64,000 bases of DNA from Emydura subglobosa (Eukaryota > Chordata > Testudines > Chelidae), in contig ML679961.1 in the NCBI GenBank assembly GCA_007922225.1, positions 10,433,930-10,497,929 on the forward strand. Direction: 5' to 3'. The position numbers and the translations under genes were made by a program. Below the pieces are notes generated by a model that was given only the letters and a program-made list of their open reading frames with translations, was not told where the DNA came from and searched no databases. Positions 42,982 to 53,639 of the stretch are shown here, piece by piece; position 1 is the first letter of the stretch; each line of letters begins with the position of its first letter.

Positions 42982-44678
42982 TCAAATCATCCTAGTAGCC
43001 CTTCTCTGCACCTGTTCCAGTTTGTATTGATCTGTCTTAAACATAGGAGACCAGAATTGCACACCGGATTCCAGATAAGGTCTCACCAGTGCCTTGTATA
43101 ATGTTACTAATACTTCTCTGTCTCTACTGGAAATACCTTTCCTGATGCATCCTAGGACAGCATTACCCTTTTTCACAGCTGCATCATGCTGATGGTTCAT
43201 TGTCATCCTGTGATTAACCAATATACCCAGATTTTTCTCCTTCTCTATCACTTCCAACCAATAAGTCCCCAGCTTCTAACAAAAATTCTTGTTGTTAGTC
43301 CCTAGATGCGTGACTTTGCACTATGAAATTTCATCCCATTTCTATTACGCCCGTTTACAAAGTCATCCAGATCTTCTTGTATGACATTTTGGCCCTCCTC
43401 CATATTGGCTATGCCTCCCAGCTTTGTGTAATCCGCAAATTTTTGTGCCAAGCTCAATAATAAAAATATTAAATAAGTTTTATTCCAAGACCGATGCCTG
43501 AGGAACTCCACTAATAACTGCCCTCCAGCCTGACAGTTCACCTTTCGGTATGACCCATTGTAGTCTCTCCTTTAACCAGTTCTTTATCCACCATTCAATT
43601 CCCATATTAATCCCCCCCATCTTCTCCAATTTAACTTATATTTCTCATGTGGAACTGTATCAAATGCCTTACTGAAATCCAGATAGATTAGATCTACTGC
43701 ATTTCCTTTGTCTAAAGAATCAGTTATCTTCTCAACGAAGGAGATCAGGTTGGTCTGGCACCATCTACTTTTTGTTAAGCCATGTTGTATTTTACTCAAA
43801 TTACTGTTCACCATTATGTCCTTAACTACTTTCTCTTTCAAAATTTGTTCCGAAACCTTGCATATAATTGAGGTCAAATTAACAGGCCATTAGTTTTCTG
43901 GATCACTTTTTTCCCTTTCTTAAAAATAGGAATGCTCCAGTCATAGGGTATGACCCCCCAAGTTTAAAGATTCATTAAAAATCCTTGCTATTGCACTTGC
44001 AATTTCATGTGCCAATTCCTTAATATTCTTGGATGGAGGTTATCCCTGATTTATTCCCATTAACCTGTTTGAGTTTGACTTCCACCTCGGATGTGGTAAT
44101 TTCTATCTCTGTATCTTTGTTGCCATTAGCCACCCTGCCACATAACCCCAAACTCTTCATTAGCCTCATTAGAAACTGACGCAAACTATTTGTTTAGGTG
44201 TTGGGCCATGCCTAGATAATCTTAAATCTCCAGCCCATTGTCACTGCTTAGTGGTGCTAGTTCTTTCCTTGTTTTCTTCTTATTTATATGGGGGCTATAG
44301 AACCCTTTACTACTGGTTTTAATTCTCTTTGCAAGGTTCCAGTTCTGCTTGGCTTTTGGCAGTTCCCACTTTATCCCTAAACTTTCTGACCTTCAAGTGG
44401 TAGCTTTCCTTGCTGATGTCTCCCATCTTCCATTCCTTATAGGCTTTCTGCTTTTTCTTAATCACCAGTCTGAGATGCTTGCTCATCCACCTTGGTCTGC
44501 AGCCCTTCCCTATGAATTTTTTCCTCTTGCTTGGGATACAGGAGGCTTCAGATGGTTTCTGCAACTTTGACTTAAAGTGATTCCAAAGCTCCTCCACATT
44601 CAGATTCTTGAGCTCTTCAGTCCAGTCTACTTCCCTAACTAGTTCCCTTAATTTTATAGTTAGTTCTTTTGAAATCAA
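42982..44678 (-). pseudogene. CR1 ORF2 remnant, copy E1
   Basis: Minus-strand blocks from 5' to 3' are: 44319-44678 (linker, with KKKQKAYKEWKMGDISKESY), 43584-43877 (RT, with DLIYLDFSKAFDTVPHEKYK), and 42982-43257 (C-terminal region, with LVNHRMTMNHQHDAAVKKGN, LVRPYLESGVQFWSPM and LEQVQRRATRMI). Stops and frame changes lie between the blocks. The part with the catalytic aspartates (about 43400-43460) is readable in pieces as FADYTKLGG, so the normal FADDTK has lost one aspartate. Confidence 0.85.
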
Positions 44679-44705
44679 GAACCCTTGTTGCAGATCTATT
44701 TTTGT

Positions 44706-46093
44706 TTATCCTTCCATTTTGTTTAAACTGAATGTATTGAGCTCTTTGAGTCTATCACTATAAGGCAGGTTTTCTAATCCTTTAATCATTCTCATGGCTC
44801 TTCTCTGAACCCTCTCCAATTTATCAACATCTTCTTGAATTGGGGCTCCAGAACTGGACACAATATTCCGGCAGTGGTTGCAGAAGTGCCAAATGCAGAG
44901 GTAAAATAATCTCACTACAACTTGATATCCTCCTATTAATGTGCCCAAGGATCACATTAGCTTTTTCGGCCACAGTGTTGCACTGAAAGCTCATGGTCAG
45001 CTGATTATCCACCATGACTACAAATCTTTTTCAGAGTCACTGCTTCCCATGATAGCATCCCCCATCCTGTAAGTATGGCCTACATTCTTCACTCCTGGAT
45101 GTACATGTTTGGATTTAGCCATATTAAACATATTGTTTACCTGCGCCCAGCTTACCAAGCGTTCCAGAACACTCTGTACCAATGACCTGTCCTCTTCAGT
45201 ATTTACCACTCCTCCAATTTTTGTGTCATTTGCAAACTTTATCAGTGATGATTTTATGTTTTCTTTCAGGTCATTGATAAAAATGTTGAATAGTGTAGGG
45301 CCCAGAACCGATCATTGAGGGACCCCACTAGAAACACATCTGCTTGATAAAGATTCCCCATTTACCATTACATTTGACACCTAGCAGTTAGCCAGCCATT
45401 TAATGTGCGCTATGTTAATTTTATGTCATTCTAGTTTTTTAATCAAAATTTTGTGCAGTACCAAGTTCCACCTTTCAGAAGTCTATGTATATTTCATCAA
45501 CACTATGACCTTTATCAACCAAACTTACTATCTCTTTAAAACAAAAAGATGTCAAGTTAGTTTGACGGGATCTATTTTCCATAAACCCATGTCAGGCTGA
45601 CAGGCCTATAATTACCCAGATCATCGCATTTACCCTTTTTAAATATTAGCACAACATTAGCCTTCTTTCTGTCTTCTGGAACTTCCCCAGTGTTCCAAGA
45701 CTTATTGAAAATCAGCATTAATGATCCAGCAAGCACTTCAGTCAGCTCTTGTAAAATTCTTAGATACAAGTTATCCAGACATGCTGATTTAAAAATACCT
45801 AACTTTAGTACCTGCTGTTTAACATCCTCCTGATATACTCATGGAATGGAAAGAGTGCTATCGTATGATATGACTACACCATCTGTGTTTTTCCCAAATA
45901 TAGGCCAGAAATATTTATTGAACTCTTCTGCCTTTTTGGCAATATTATTGATAATGCTACCATTTCCATCTGGTAGTGGACCAATACCATTGTCATCATT
46001 CTTTCTGGTACTAAGATGCTTTAAAAACTCCTCATCATCCTGAACTACGCTGGCCATAGATTTCTCCTTGTGTCCCTTTCCTTTCCATATCAA
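44706..46093 (-). pseudogene. CR1 reverse transcriptase remnant, copy E
   Basis: Minus-strand blocks are: 45839-46093 (KHLSTRKNDDNGIGPLPDGN, then EEFNKYFWPIFGKN), 45572-45769 (KKANVVLIFKKGKCDDLGNY, then RPVSLTW), 45018-45209 (LERLVSWAQVNNMFNMAKSK), 44824-45015 (DNQLTMSFQCNTVAEKANVI) and 44706-44948 ([20 protein letters not shown]). The order matches CR1 ORF2. It breaks off at the C-terminal LKELNTFSLNKM block, exactly where E1 is inserted. Confidence 0.85.
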
Positions 46094-46331
46094 TTTTCCT
46101 CTTTAAACCAGATTGTTTATTTTTTAACCAATATGCTCATCTTCCTTCATTGTGGGATTGTGGCTTTTGAGGCACCTAGCAAAATGTACATTAAAAATTC
46201 CCAATTATCATTCACATTTTTCTCATTAAATTCTTTCTCCCAGCTGATCTGGCTCATAATTGCTTTCAGCTATATGAAAATTGCCTTTTAAAGACCCAGA
46301 TCTGTATATATTAGTGGGCTGGAATTTTTTT

Positions 46332-46514
46332 TTATTTCCACATTATAAATGTGATCAACTCATGATCACTTCTATCTAAGCCACCGTTAATTTTTAGCTC
46401 TGTGATCAGTTCCTCTTTAAGCGTCAAGATGAGGTCTAATAAAGAATTTTGCTGTCTTGGATGCAACACTTTTTGAGTTAGGAAATTGTCATCTGTGATA
46501 TTTAGAAATTCCAA
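46332..46514 (-). pseudogene. CR1 endonuclease C-terminal fragment, copy E
   Basis: The frame contains NSLLDLILTLKEELITEL and GGLDRSDHELITF, matching the 'DL.LTN.EELI...G.LG.SDHE.I.F' end of the CR1 apurinic-type endonuclease, which nicks the target DNA. The SDHE motif, normally with a catalytic histidine, is intact. The N-terminal half is missing: the sequence passes within about 50-100 bases to ORF1-like DNA, so there was an internal deletion. Confidence 0.8.
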
Positions 46515-46801
46515 GAATTTTTAGTACTGGCAGCATGAGACCTCCAGCACGTGTCACTCACACTGAAATCCCTCATGATCACACAGCTTTTTTTCCTCCC
46601 GGTCCTCTTCTCTCTGGTGCTACAGCCTGCCCCTCCTCATCTATCTCCAGATGTGTAGAATGCCAATATGACCTCTTGCCTCTGGTGCTTATGAACTGTC
46701 TGACCTCCTCACTGACTTTCTTTCTCTGACTCTTTGGGGGCCAGCTCTATTCTTCCATGAACCTGGGGTACTGATGTTTCCCAAACCTGACTGTCTAGGA
46801 A

Positions 46802-47026
46802 CTATTCAGTATCTCTGATTCTCAGAAGTCTCTTCCTTTGCCCCTCCAATCCAAGAATCTTTTCCTCCAACACAGCCACCAACTTGCACTCCATGCACAA
46901 GAGGTCCCTTCTGGCTTCAGGCAGCAAAGAAAACCTGGCACATCCATTGCAGGTTACCCCTACTGTTCCATCGCTGACCATCTTGAAATCATATGTAGAG
47001 CTGAACCTGGAAAGAAAGCTTCTCAC
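46802..47026 (-). pseudogene. CR1 ORF1 N-terminal fragment with Cys-rich domain
   Basis: The 74-codon frame contains VTCNGCARFSLLPEARRDLL followed by CMECKLVAVLEEKILGLEGQ. The paired CxxC motifs followed by a leucine-rich coiled-coil stretch match the zinc-finger (PHD-like) start of CR1 ORF1, the nucleic-acid binding protein of these LINEs. CR1-like ORF1 proteins are known to carry PHD-like and esterase domains; the esterase part is not recognisable here. It belongs to copy E, upstream of its endonuclease piece. Confidence 0.65.
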
Positions 47027-47090
47027 ACTCCCTCTGAAACTCTTCTGTTAGCAATCTCTATTCACAGCTGTGGTTGGCTTATGCCCTGAA

Positions 47091-48100
47091 GCCTGAATGT
47101 TTACATCTTTTCCAAAGTTCTTGGGTTTGCTTTAATTTTTTTTAATTCTTACAATTCTAGCTCTGAGTGTCCTTCTTATCCATATAAATGACCAGTTCTT
47201 TCTTGAAACATGCTATGTTCTTGGCTTTTGTTATGTTAAATATTTGTCAAGTCTCAACTCTGTGGAATACAGGGTTTTAAAAAGGGTGTGTGATGGGAAA
47301 TCAAGCTTAGAGACACAGCAAAAATAGCAAAGGAGGGAGGTTGAAACAATGTGAAGGTCATTCTGTTAATGTTAGCGAAAATGCACGCTCAGTTGCATGA
47401 TTTAATATTTCTGATGTTCATAAATTTTAATAATAATAATCAGATAATTTAGCTTGTTTGTATGGGATTGAGGCATGTGTGAATATGAAAACAGAGCTAT
47501 TCCTTTCAGTGAAATACAGTCGAGGAGTCAATGCTATAACTGGTGATGATTCAGAGAGAGGTTCAATAAAAAGACAAGTTATTTGTAGCTGATACCAATA
47601 AAACATAGTTCAATCCTGTAAATAAATATTTTAGGAGATACACTCATCCTCAGTAATATGCTGACAGAATTTGATCTACGTGACAATCACAGTGCAAAAA
47701 ATGTTATCATTACCTGTTAAGCTGTAGTCAAAATCTTATCAATGCTAAAGGTAAATTTTCTAAGCATTGCATCAGTGATTGTGAAAGGCACTGGATGGGC
47801 AGGCACAGATAGCAGAGTCGTCTGTTTATCCACAAAACACATACATAATAGGTTGTGGCATTGAAAGCTTCTCCACATTGCGCTACCAAAGAGACTCAAC
47901 ACAGAGTTAGGAGGGCCACCTCTAGGGGTTATAATAATTCAGGCCATATATCCATTCGAGATTTGACCTCTGTCTTGACTGATTATGGGGATCTCAACTG
48001 CAGTGATGTCTATGATGTGGCCATCTGCTTCTTAGGAACTGCACTTATCAGCAGAGAATCAGATCACTTCCTACTGCTAAAAGACAGCTATTCTGGGTTA
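47091..48100. other. Unassigned DNA
   Basis: No gene recognised. 47850-48100 contains phrases (tgtctatgatgtggccatct, 'ccatatatccattcgagatt') that look like a frayed repeat, but I cannot place the family. Confidence 0.4.
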
Positions 48101-48208
48101 CGCCCAGTCTACACCACAGACTTCTGCTATCTCTGTTTTTAGCGGTGTGAAGAGGTGTGATCCCTGACTGACATAGCTGTGCTGGCAAAAGCCCCTAGTG
48201 TAGACCTG
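48101..48208. mobile_element. MITE fragment, GTCTACAC type
   Basis: The left end is cgcccagtctacacc and the right end ctagtgtagacctg, inverted to each other. The interior 'gtgaagaggtgtgatccctg' and 'actgacatagctgtgctggc' matches the MITE at 8340-8413 in reverse. It abuts the 5' edge of CR1 copy F. Confidence 0.75.
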
Positions 48209-50001
48209 CATTCCACAGCTGGGAAGAGATAGGGTCCACCTGACCAAGAAGGGGAAGAACATCTTTGCACGCCATCTCACCAACCTAATGAGGAGGGCTT
48301 TAAACTAGGTCCAAAGGGGGCAAGTGACAAAAGCCCATAGGTAAGTACAAAAAAGGTGACTTGAACAGAGGCTTATGTGTTGGGGGAGGGGCATGGAACA
48401 TTACAGTAGGGTCATAGCGGGACCAAGAGGGAAATCTGCTCAACACCTTAGATCTCAAATACAGATATATGGGGAATAAACAGGAAGAACTGGAAGTATT
48501 AGTACATAAGCTAAATTAAGACTTAATTGGCACCACACAGAGTTGGTGGGATAAGTTTCATGACTAGAATATTGGTCTAGGGGGTATAGTTGTTTAGGCA
48601 GGGAGAAAAGGGACAAGGTGTTGCATTATACATCAAAATATATACACTTGTGCTGAGATCCAGAAAGAGGTGAGAGGCAAACCAGTGAGTCTCTGGGTAA
48701 AGATAAAAGGGGTAAAAATAGGGGTAATACCATGGTAGGGGTCTTCTATAGACCACCAAATCAGGAAGAGGAAAAGAATGAGGCATTTCTAAAACAAATT
48801 ACAGAAATATCCAAAACACAAGACCTAGTAGTAAAAGGAGACTTTAACTACCCAGACATCTGTTGGAAAACTAATATGGAAAAAACACAAGTCAGTTATT
48901 GGAATGTATTGGGGACAACTTTTCAGTCCAGAAAGTGGAGGAAGTAACCAGGGGGACAGACTTGATCTTTAGATTTGGTTTTGATCAACAGGGAGGGATT
49001 GGTAGTGCATCTGAAGTGAAACTATAGGTTTCATGATTTTAAGGAAAAGAAGCAGTGAGAACAGCAGAATAAGAACAATGAACTTCAAAAAAAGCAGTCT
49101 TTAACAAATTAAGAGAACTGGTTGGTAAGGCCCCATGGGAAGAAAAATCTAAGGGAAAAAGAAGTTCAGGAGAGATTGCAGTTTCTCAAGGGGACAATAT
49201 AGGAAGAACCTAGTTTGGCTTCATTCAGAGCTCTTTAATGACCTGAAAATCAAAAAGGAATCCTATAAAAAAGTGGAAACATGGACAAATTACTAAGGAA
49301 GGGTTCAAAAGAATAGCACAAACAAATAAGAACAAAATTAGAAGTCTAAGGCACAAAATTACTTACACCTAGCTAGGGCCATATAAGACAATAAGAAGAG
49401 GCTCTTTAAACACATTAGAAGCAAAAGAAAGACAAAGGAAAGTGTAGGTCCTCTACTTAATAGGGAAGGAGAGCTCTGGTGACACCAAGAAAGCTGAGGT
49501 GTTTAATGCTTATATTGCTCCAGTCTTGATGACCAGATACTCAACACAATTAACACAGGTGAAGGAATGCAAGCCAAAATAGAGAAAGAGCAGGTTAAAG
49601 AATATCTAGATACGTTAGATGTATTCAAGTTGGCAGAAACTGATGAAATTCATCCTAGGGTACTTAAGGAACAAGCTGAAGCAATATTGGAACCATTAGC
49701 AGTTGTCTTTGAGAATTCCTGGAGGGTGGATTTGCTCCCAAAAGGATGTAGAAGGACAAACATAGTACCCCTCTTTAAAAAGAGGAACAAAGGGGACTGT
49801 GGAAATTATAGACAAGTCAGCCTAAAAGGATACTGGAACAAATTATTAAACAATCAGTTTGTAAACACCTGGAGGTTAACTGGGTTGTAAGGAATAACCA
49901 GCATGGATTTGTCAAGAACAAATCAGGCCAAACCAACCTAATTTCCTTCTTTGATAGAGTTACTGGCGTTTCGGACGAGGGGAAGCAGTAGACATGGTAT
50001 A

Positions 50002-50327
50002 TGGTAGAACCTCAGAGTTGTTCTTTCAAAAGTTTACAACTGAACATTGACAATACAAAACATTGACTTTACTATGCAGAAGAAAAATGCTGCTTTTAAC
50101 CATCTTAATTTAAATGAAACAAGCATAGAAACAGTTTCCTTACCTTGTCAATTTTTTTTTAAATTTCCCTTTATTTTTTTAGTAGTTTATGTTTAAACAC
50201 AGTATTGTGCTGTATTTGCTTTTTTTGTTTGTTTCTGCTGCTGATTGTATACTTCCAGTTCCAAATGAGGTGTGTGGTTGACTGGTCAGTTCATAACTCT
50301 GGTATTTGTAACTCTGAGGTTCTACTG
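50002..50327. mobile_element. TA-target MITE (Tc1/mariner- or pogo-like)
   Basis: The ends are tggtagaacctcagagtt and aactctgaggttctactg, inverted repeats of about 18 bp. The CR1 sequence 'gacatggta-ta / tcttgatttta' is split exactly at a TA: left TA at 50000-50001, right TG at 50328-50329, a worn TA. The insertion therefore broke the YLDFSK codons of copy F. The interior is AT-rich with poly-T runs and no transposase. Confidence 0.9.
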
Positions 50328-50374
50328 TGTCTTGATTTTAGTAAGGTTTTTGACACCGTTCCGTGTGACATTTT

Positions 50375-50574
50375 AGAACATAAGAATGACCATAATGAGT
50401 CTGATGAATGGTCCATCTAGCCCAGTATCCTGTCTTCTGACAGTGGCCAATGCCAGGTGTTTCACTGGGAATGAATAGAACAGGTAATCATCCATCGGCC
50501 ATTCCCAGCCTCTGGCAAACTGCAATCCCTGCCTATCCTGGCTAATAGCCATTGATGGAGCTATCCTATTTTCA
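50375..50574 (+). mobile_element. CR1-type 3' UTR repeat ('aacataagaac' family) inside copy F
   Basis: It starts aacataagaatgaccataat and continues 'gtccatctagcccagtatcc', 'tgacagtggccaatgccagg' and 'ccattcccagcctctggcaa'. The CR1 text 'gtgacatttt' before it and 'tattttcataagcaaacta' after it share 'atttt', a likely short target duplication. Same family as 9211-9378. Confidence 0.8.
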
Positions 50575-51634
50575 TAAGCAAACTAGGGAAATGTGGTTTA
50601 AATGAAATTACTACGAAGTGGGTGCATAACTGGTTGAAAGAACGTACTCAAAGAGTAGTTATCAATGGTTCACTGTCAGACTGGGAGTGAGTATCTAGTG
50701 GGGTCCCATGGAGGTCTGTCCTAGGTCTGGTACTACTGAATGTTTTCATGAATGACTTGAAAAATGGAGTGGAGAGTATGCTTATACAATGTGTGGATGA
50801 CACCAAACTAGGAGGAGTTGCAAGCAATTTGGAGTACAGTATTGGCGTTCAAAATGGCCTTGACAAATTGGAGAACTGTCCTGAATCAAAAAAGTTGAAA
50901 ATCAATAAAGACAAGGGCAAAGTACCTCCCATAGGAAGGAAAAATCAAGTACAAAACTACAAAATGGGGAATAACTGGCTAGGTGATAGTACTGCTGGAA
51001 AGGAGTGGAGAGTTATAATGGATCACCAGTTGAATATGCGTCAACAGTGTGATGAAGCTGTGAAAAAGGCTAATGTCATTCTGAGGTGAATTAACAGGAG
51101 TGTCATATGTAAGACATTGGAGGTGATTTTCCCACTCTCCTTGGCACTGGTGAGCCTCAGTTGACGTATCGTGTCCATTTCTGGGTGGCACACTTTAGGA
51201 AGAATGTGGACACATTGGAGAGAGGCCAGAGTACAGCAACAAAAATGATAAGTGTAGAAAACCTGACCTATGAGGAAAGGTTAAAAAAAGGTGGGTGTGT
51301 TTAGTGTCGGGGAAGAACCTGATAACAGCTGTTGGCTATGTTAAGCAGTGTTATAAAGATGATAGTGATCAATTGTTTTTCATGTCCACTGAAGGTAGGA
51401 CATGAAGTAATAGGGTATCTAGGTTTGATATTAGGAAAAAACTTTCTAACTATAAGGGTAGTTATGTTCTGGAATAGACTTTCAAGGGAGGTTGTGGAAT
51501 CCTCATCACTGGAGGTTTTTCAAAAACAGCTTGGTCAAAGATGGTCTAGGTTTACTTGGTCCTGCCTCATCCCAGAGGGCTGGACTAGATGACTTCTTAA
51601 TGTCGCTTCCAGTCCTACGTTTCTATGTTTCTAC

Positions 51635-52974
51635 ATACAGACAAAACTGTACATTTGACTGTTTGGAAAATTTTTTTATTTTAGTATTATTTTGCTCAGG
51701 GATCTAGCTATACCAGGTACCGACAAAGTGTTCCTAGATAGACCTGGACTCTGATTCAGATTGGTGATTTAAGTCTGGAAGTCTTCCCATCTCATCAGTT
51801 GTATGGGGGTTTAGCTGAATTATTGCTATTAAGATCATATATATTAGGAAAGTGACTACGATTACTAACTAAGCAAAGACAGGACTGAATGAAGGCCCAG
51901 AAACAGCTGGTAGAGCACCCATACACCATACTGTCACTTCTCTGAAGCCTCTATCGCATTTTCCAAAAATCTTAGCTTTACTGTTTGTTAAAAACAAAAA
52001 AGTCTTTAGTTATTACGGTTGTGGACCTCAAAAATGTGCACTGAATGTAACAGACATAGCGATAAGTCTGCAAAAGGCCTGGAACAATAGCTCTGAGAGG
52101 GGTGGACTGTCTCGTGCATCTCAAGGTAGGGTTAACTCAGATCCCAGTGATAGTCTAAAGGTCAATATTTTGTTAACTCTTTCATTCCTCATGTAAGAAA
52201 GGAAAAGGAGGGTCACCGACCTTCTCAATCTACTGTGAGTCACATCTCATTTTGTTGCCACAAGTCGGTGGTGGTTGGGAGATATCACAACCTCGTCTTT
52301 CCCCCCCATCAAGAAGGAGCCAAGCCCAAAAGCAAGTAGAACTGATGGGCATGAACTGAGAGAGCCAAGTTCAAAGAGCCCTAGGGAGCCAGACAGCACA
52401 CACAGTCATATTTTGTATATCTGCCCAGTCTACTAGGAGCAATGGGCTTTTTCTTTTGGCAAGTCAGATGAGCAGAGCTTGTTTTGTGGCTGGAGTCTGG
52501 AAGGGTACCATCTACTTTGTTGTTCCCAGTCTGACCCGTGGACTGAGCCCACTAACTGATCCAGACTGGGCAGTGAATAAGTGACCAAAGAAAGTGGCTA
52601 ATGTTGAAAACAAGCCATGTAATTGGAGATATGCCGAGGAACATTTTCAAAATGGTGTTCAGGGGTTTTGCCATAGACAAGAACGTCTTCTGTTTGGAAT
52701 GGTGTTGGGATGCTTCCCAGAGGGCCTTGAAGTTAAAATTCTACTTTGATGAATGGGGAAGTTTATGCATCTCAGAGCTATTGTTTCAGACTCACCGCAG
52801 ACTCAGGCAGACACTAATGAATGGCTTACATCCAGCTCACATTTTCAAACTTTCCTTTACAACAATAAGGGCTGAAAACTTTTGAAGAATGAGAACTGAG
52901 ATTCGGATGTAATCAAATGACTCCAGGAGCTGGGTCCTAGTCACTGGTCTTTACTACCTATGCCTTAATCCTTT
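51635..52974. other. Unassigned DNA
   Basis: No gene recognised. The plus-strand frame at 52601-52885 (94 codons) shows no domain. 52200-52580 has a different texture (ggtcaccgaccttctcaatc, 'ggtggtggttgggagatatc') and might be an old LTR, but nothing confirms that. Confidence 0.4.
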
Positions 52975-53140
52975 CATCAGCTCTGTCAGTGACCTGCTGT
53001 GTGACCTGGGGCCAATAAATCACGTCACTTGTCTATGCTTCTGTTTACCGTAATTCTCCTATTACTGTATTTAGACTGTAAGGTGTTTGGATCTCCTACT
53101 GTTCTGGTACAGTGACTAAACAATGAAAGGTAGATGCTAC
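52975..53140 (+). mobile_element. MIR-like SINE
   Basis: Core 'gtgacctgctgtgtgacctg' and 'cacgtcacttgtctatgctt', tail 'tttagactgtaaggtgtttg'. The tail resembles the L2/L3-type ends seen elsewhere. Strongly diverged. Confidence 0.65.
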
Positions 53141-53346
53141 TGACCTAATTATCATCAATATCACCAAAAAAATAATAGGGCACTAAATCTTAACTGGTCC
53201 CAGTGAATACAATTGATTAGAACTCCAGAGAAACGTGCCCTCAGTAGAATTGTGACATGTGAGTTAAATGTCTTTGGAAAATATAACTGTTGTTCTTGAG
53301 CCTCGTCCATCCTCCCTGTGGAAGGAAAAGGCCCACGTAGGGACCA

Positions 53347-53557
53347 TTGAACTGTGGAAGTGAATGCGTGGTTACACAGGTGGTGTTGGAGACAGGGCTT
53401 TGGATTCTTCAGCCACGGGATGCTTTTCCAGGACGAAGGATTGCTAGGAAGAGAGGGGATCCACCTAACAAAGAGAGGGAAGAGCATCTTCGCAGACAGG
53501 CTGACAAACCTAGTGAGGAGGGCTTTAAACTATGTTCGCCAGGGGACGGGGACCTAA
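53347..53557 (+). pseudogene. CR1 ORF1 C-terminal fragment, copy D
   Basis: The frame at 53354-53557 reads NAWLHRWCWRQGFGFFSHG, then DEGLLGREGIHLTKRGKSIF and ADRLTNLVRRALN. The last block (IHLTK.GK.IFA..LTNLVRRALN) is the end of the CR1 ORF1 esterase-type region and also appears in copy F. The reading frame ends just before ORF2 begins. Confidence 0.8.
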
Positions 53558-53639
53558 GCCCAGAGGTAAGTGGGGAAGTAGGACACCAGGAGAAAGTACA
53601 AGGAGGAGGGTGCAACAGAGGAGGCCTCCTGATTCGTAC

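Larger units (their letters stand above)
42126..44702 (-). mobile_element. CR1 LINE copy E1, inserted in copy E
   Basis: The plus strand begins with the reversed terminus actcatagactttaaggtc, then 'gatcatctagtctgacctcc'. A long subfamily-specific 3' UTR follows (cctctggctgagttactgaa, 'aatctgacctgggggacaat'), then reverse transcriptase and linker sequence. The 5' end is truncated near 44702. The element lies inside copy E and is itself interrupted by a 61-bp CR1 tip at 42768. Confidence 0.88.
41728..47090 (-). mobile_element. CR1 LINE copy E (older), split by copy E1
   Basis: The 3' part lies at 41728-42125 and the coding part at 44703-47090, both on the minus strand. The 3' part ends in sequence that reads 'gtcacccttaaccttttcta' and 'agctaaatatag'. 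The coding part resumes with 'actgaatgtattgagctctt' and 'tgagtctatcactataaggc'. These two pieces are adjacent in an intact CR1 of this subfamily, and copy E1 separates them. From right to left E holds an ORF1 remnant, a piece of endonuclease and most of the reverse transcriptase. Many substitutions and frameshifts mark it as old. Confidence 0.85.
48216..51570 (+). pseudogene. CR1 ORF1 end and ORF2, copy F
   Basis: In order: the ORF1 C-terminus (VHLTKKGKNIFARHLTNLM, about 48235-48291); endonuclease parts (NKQEELEVLVHKLN; then MVGVFYRPPNQEEEKNEAFL at 48732 and VVKGDFNYPDICWK near 48830); the linker; QVKEYLDTLDVFKLAETDEI and TNIVPLFKKRNKGDCGNYRQ (49567-49890); LDFSKVFDTVPCDIL (50332-50376); and the metal site CVDD at 50790-50801 in place of FADD. 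The C-terminal region follows, with VKKANVI, TYEERLKK-like and FWNRLSREVVESSSLEVFQK blocks. Stops and frameshifts occur throughout. It is a pseudogene. Confidence 0.88.
48209..51634 (+). mobile_element. CR1 LINE copy F, near-complete ORF2, twice interrupted
   Basis: It starts in the last codons of ORF1 (gatagggtccacctgaccaa, 'gaaggggaagaacatctttg'), runs through all of ORF2 and ends with 'ggctggactagatgacttct' and 'ctacgtttctatgtttctac'. It carries two later insertions: a TA-target MITE (50002-50327) and an 'aacataag' repeat (50375-50574). The subfamily is more diverged than B, C and D, and the many stops suggest greater age. Confidence 0.9.

Noticed and set aside
52601..52885. 94-codon plus-strand frame
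   Set aside because: No domain or repeat assignment; length is within chance for this composition.
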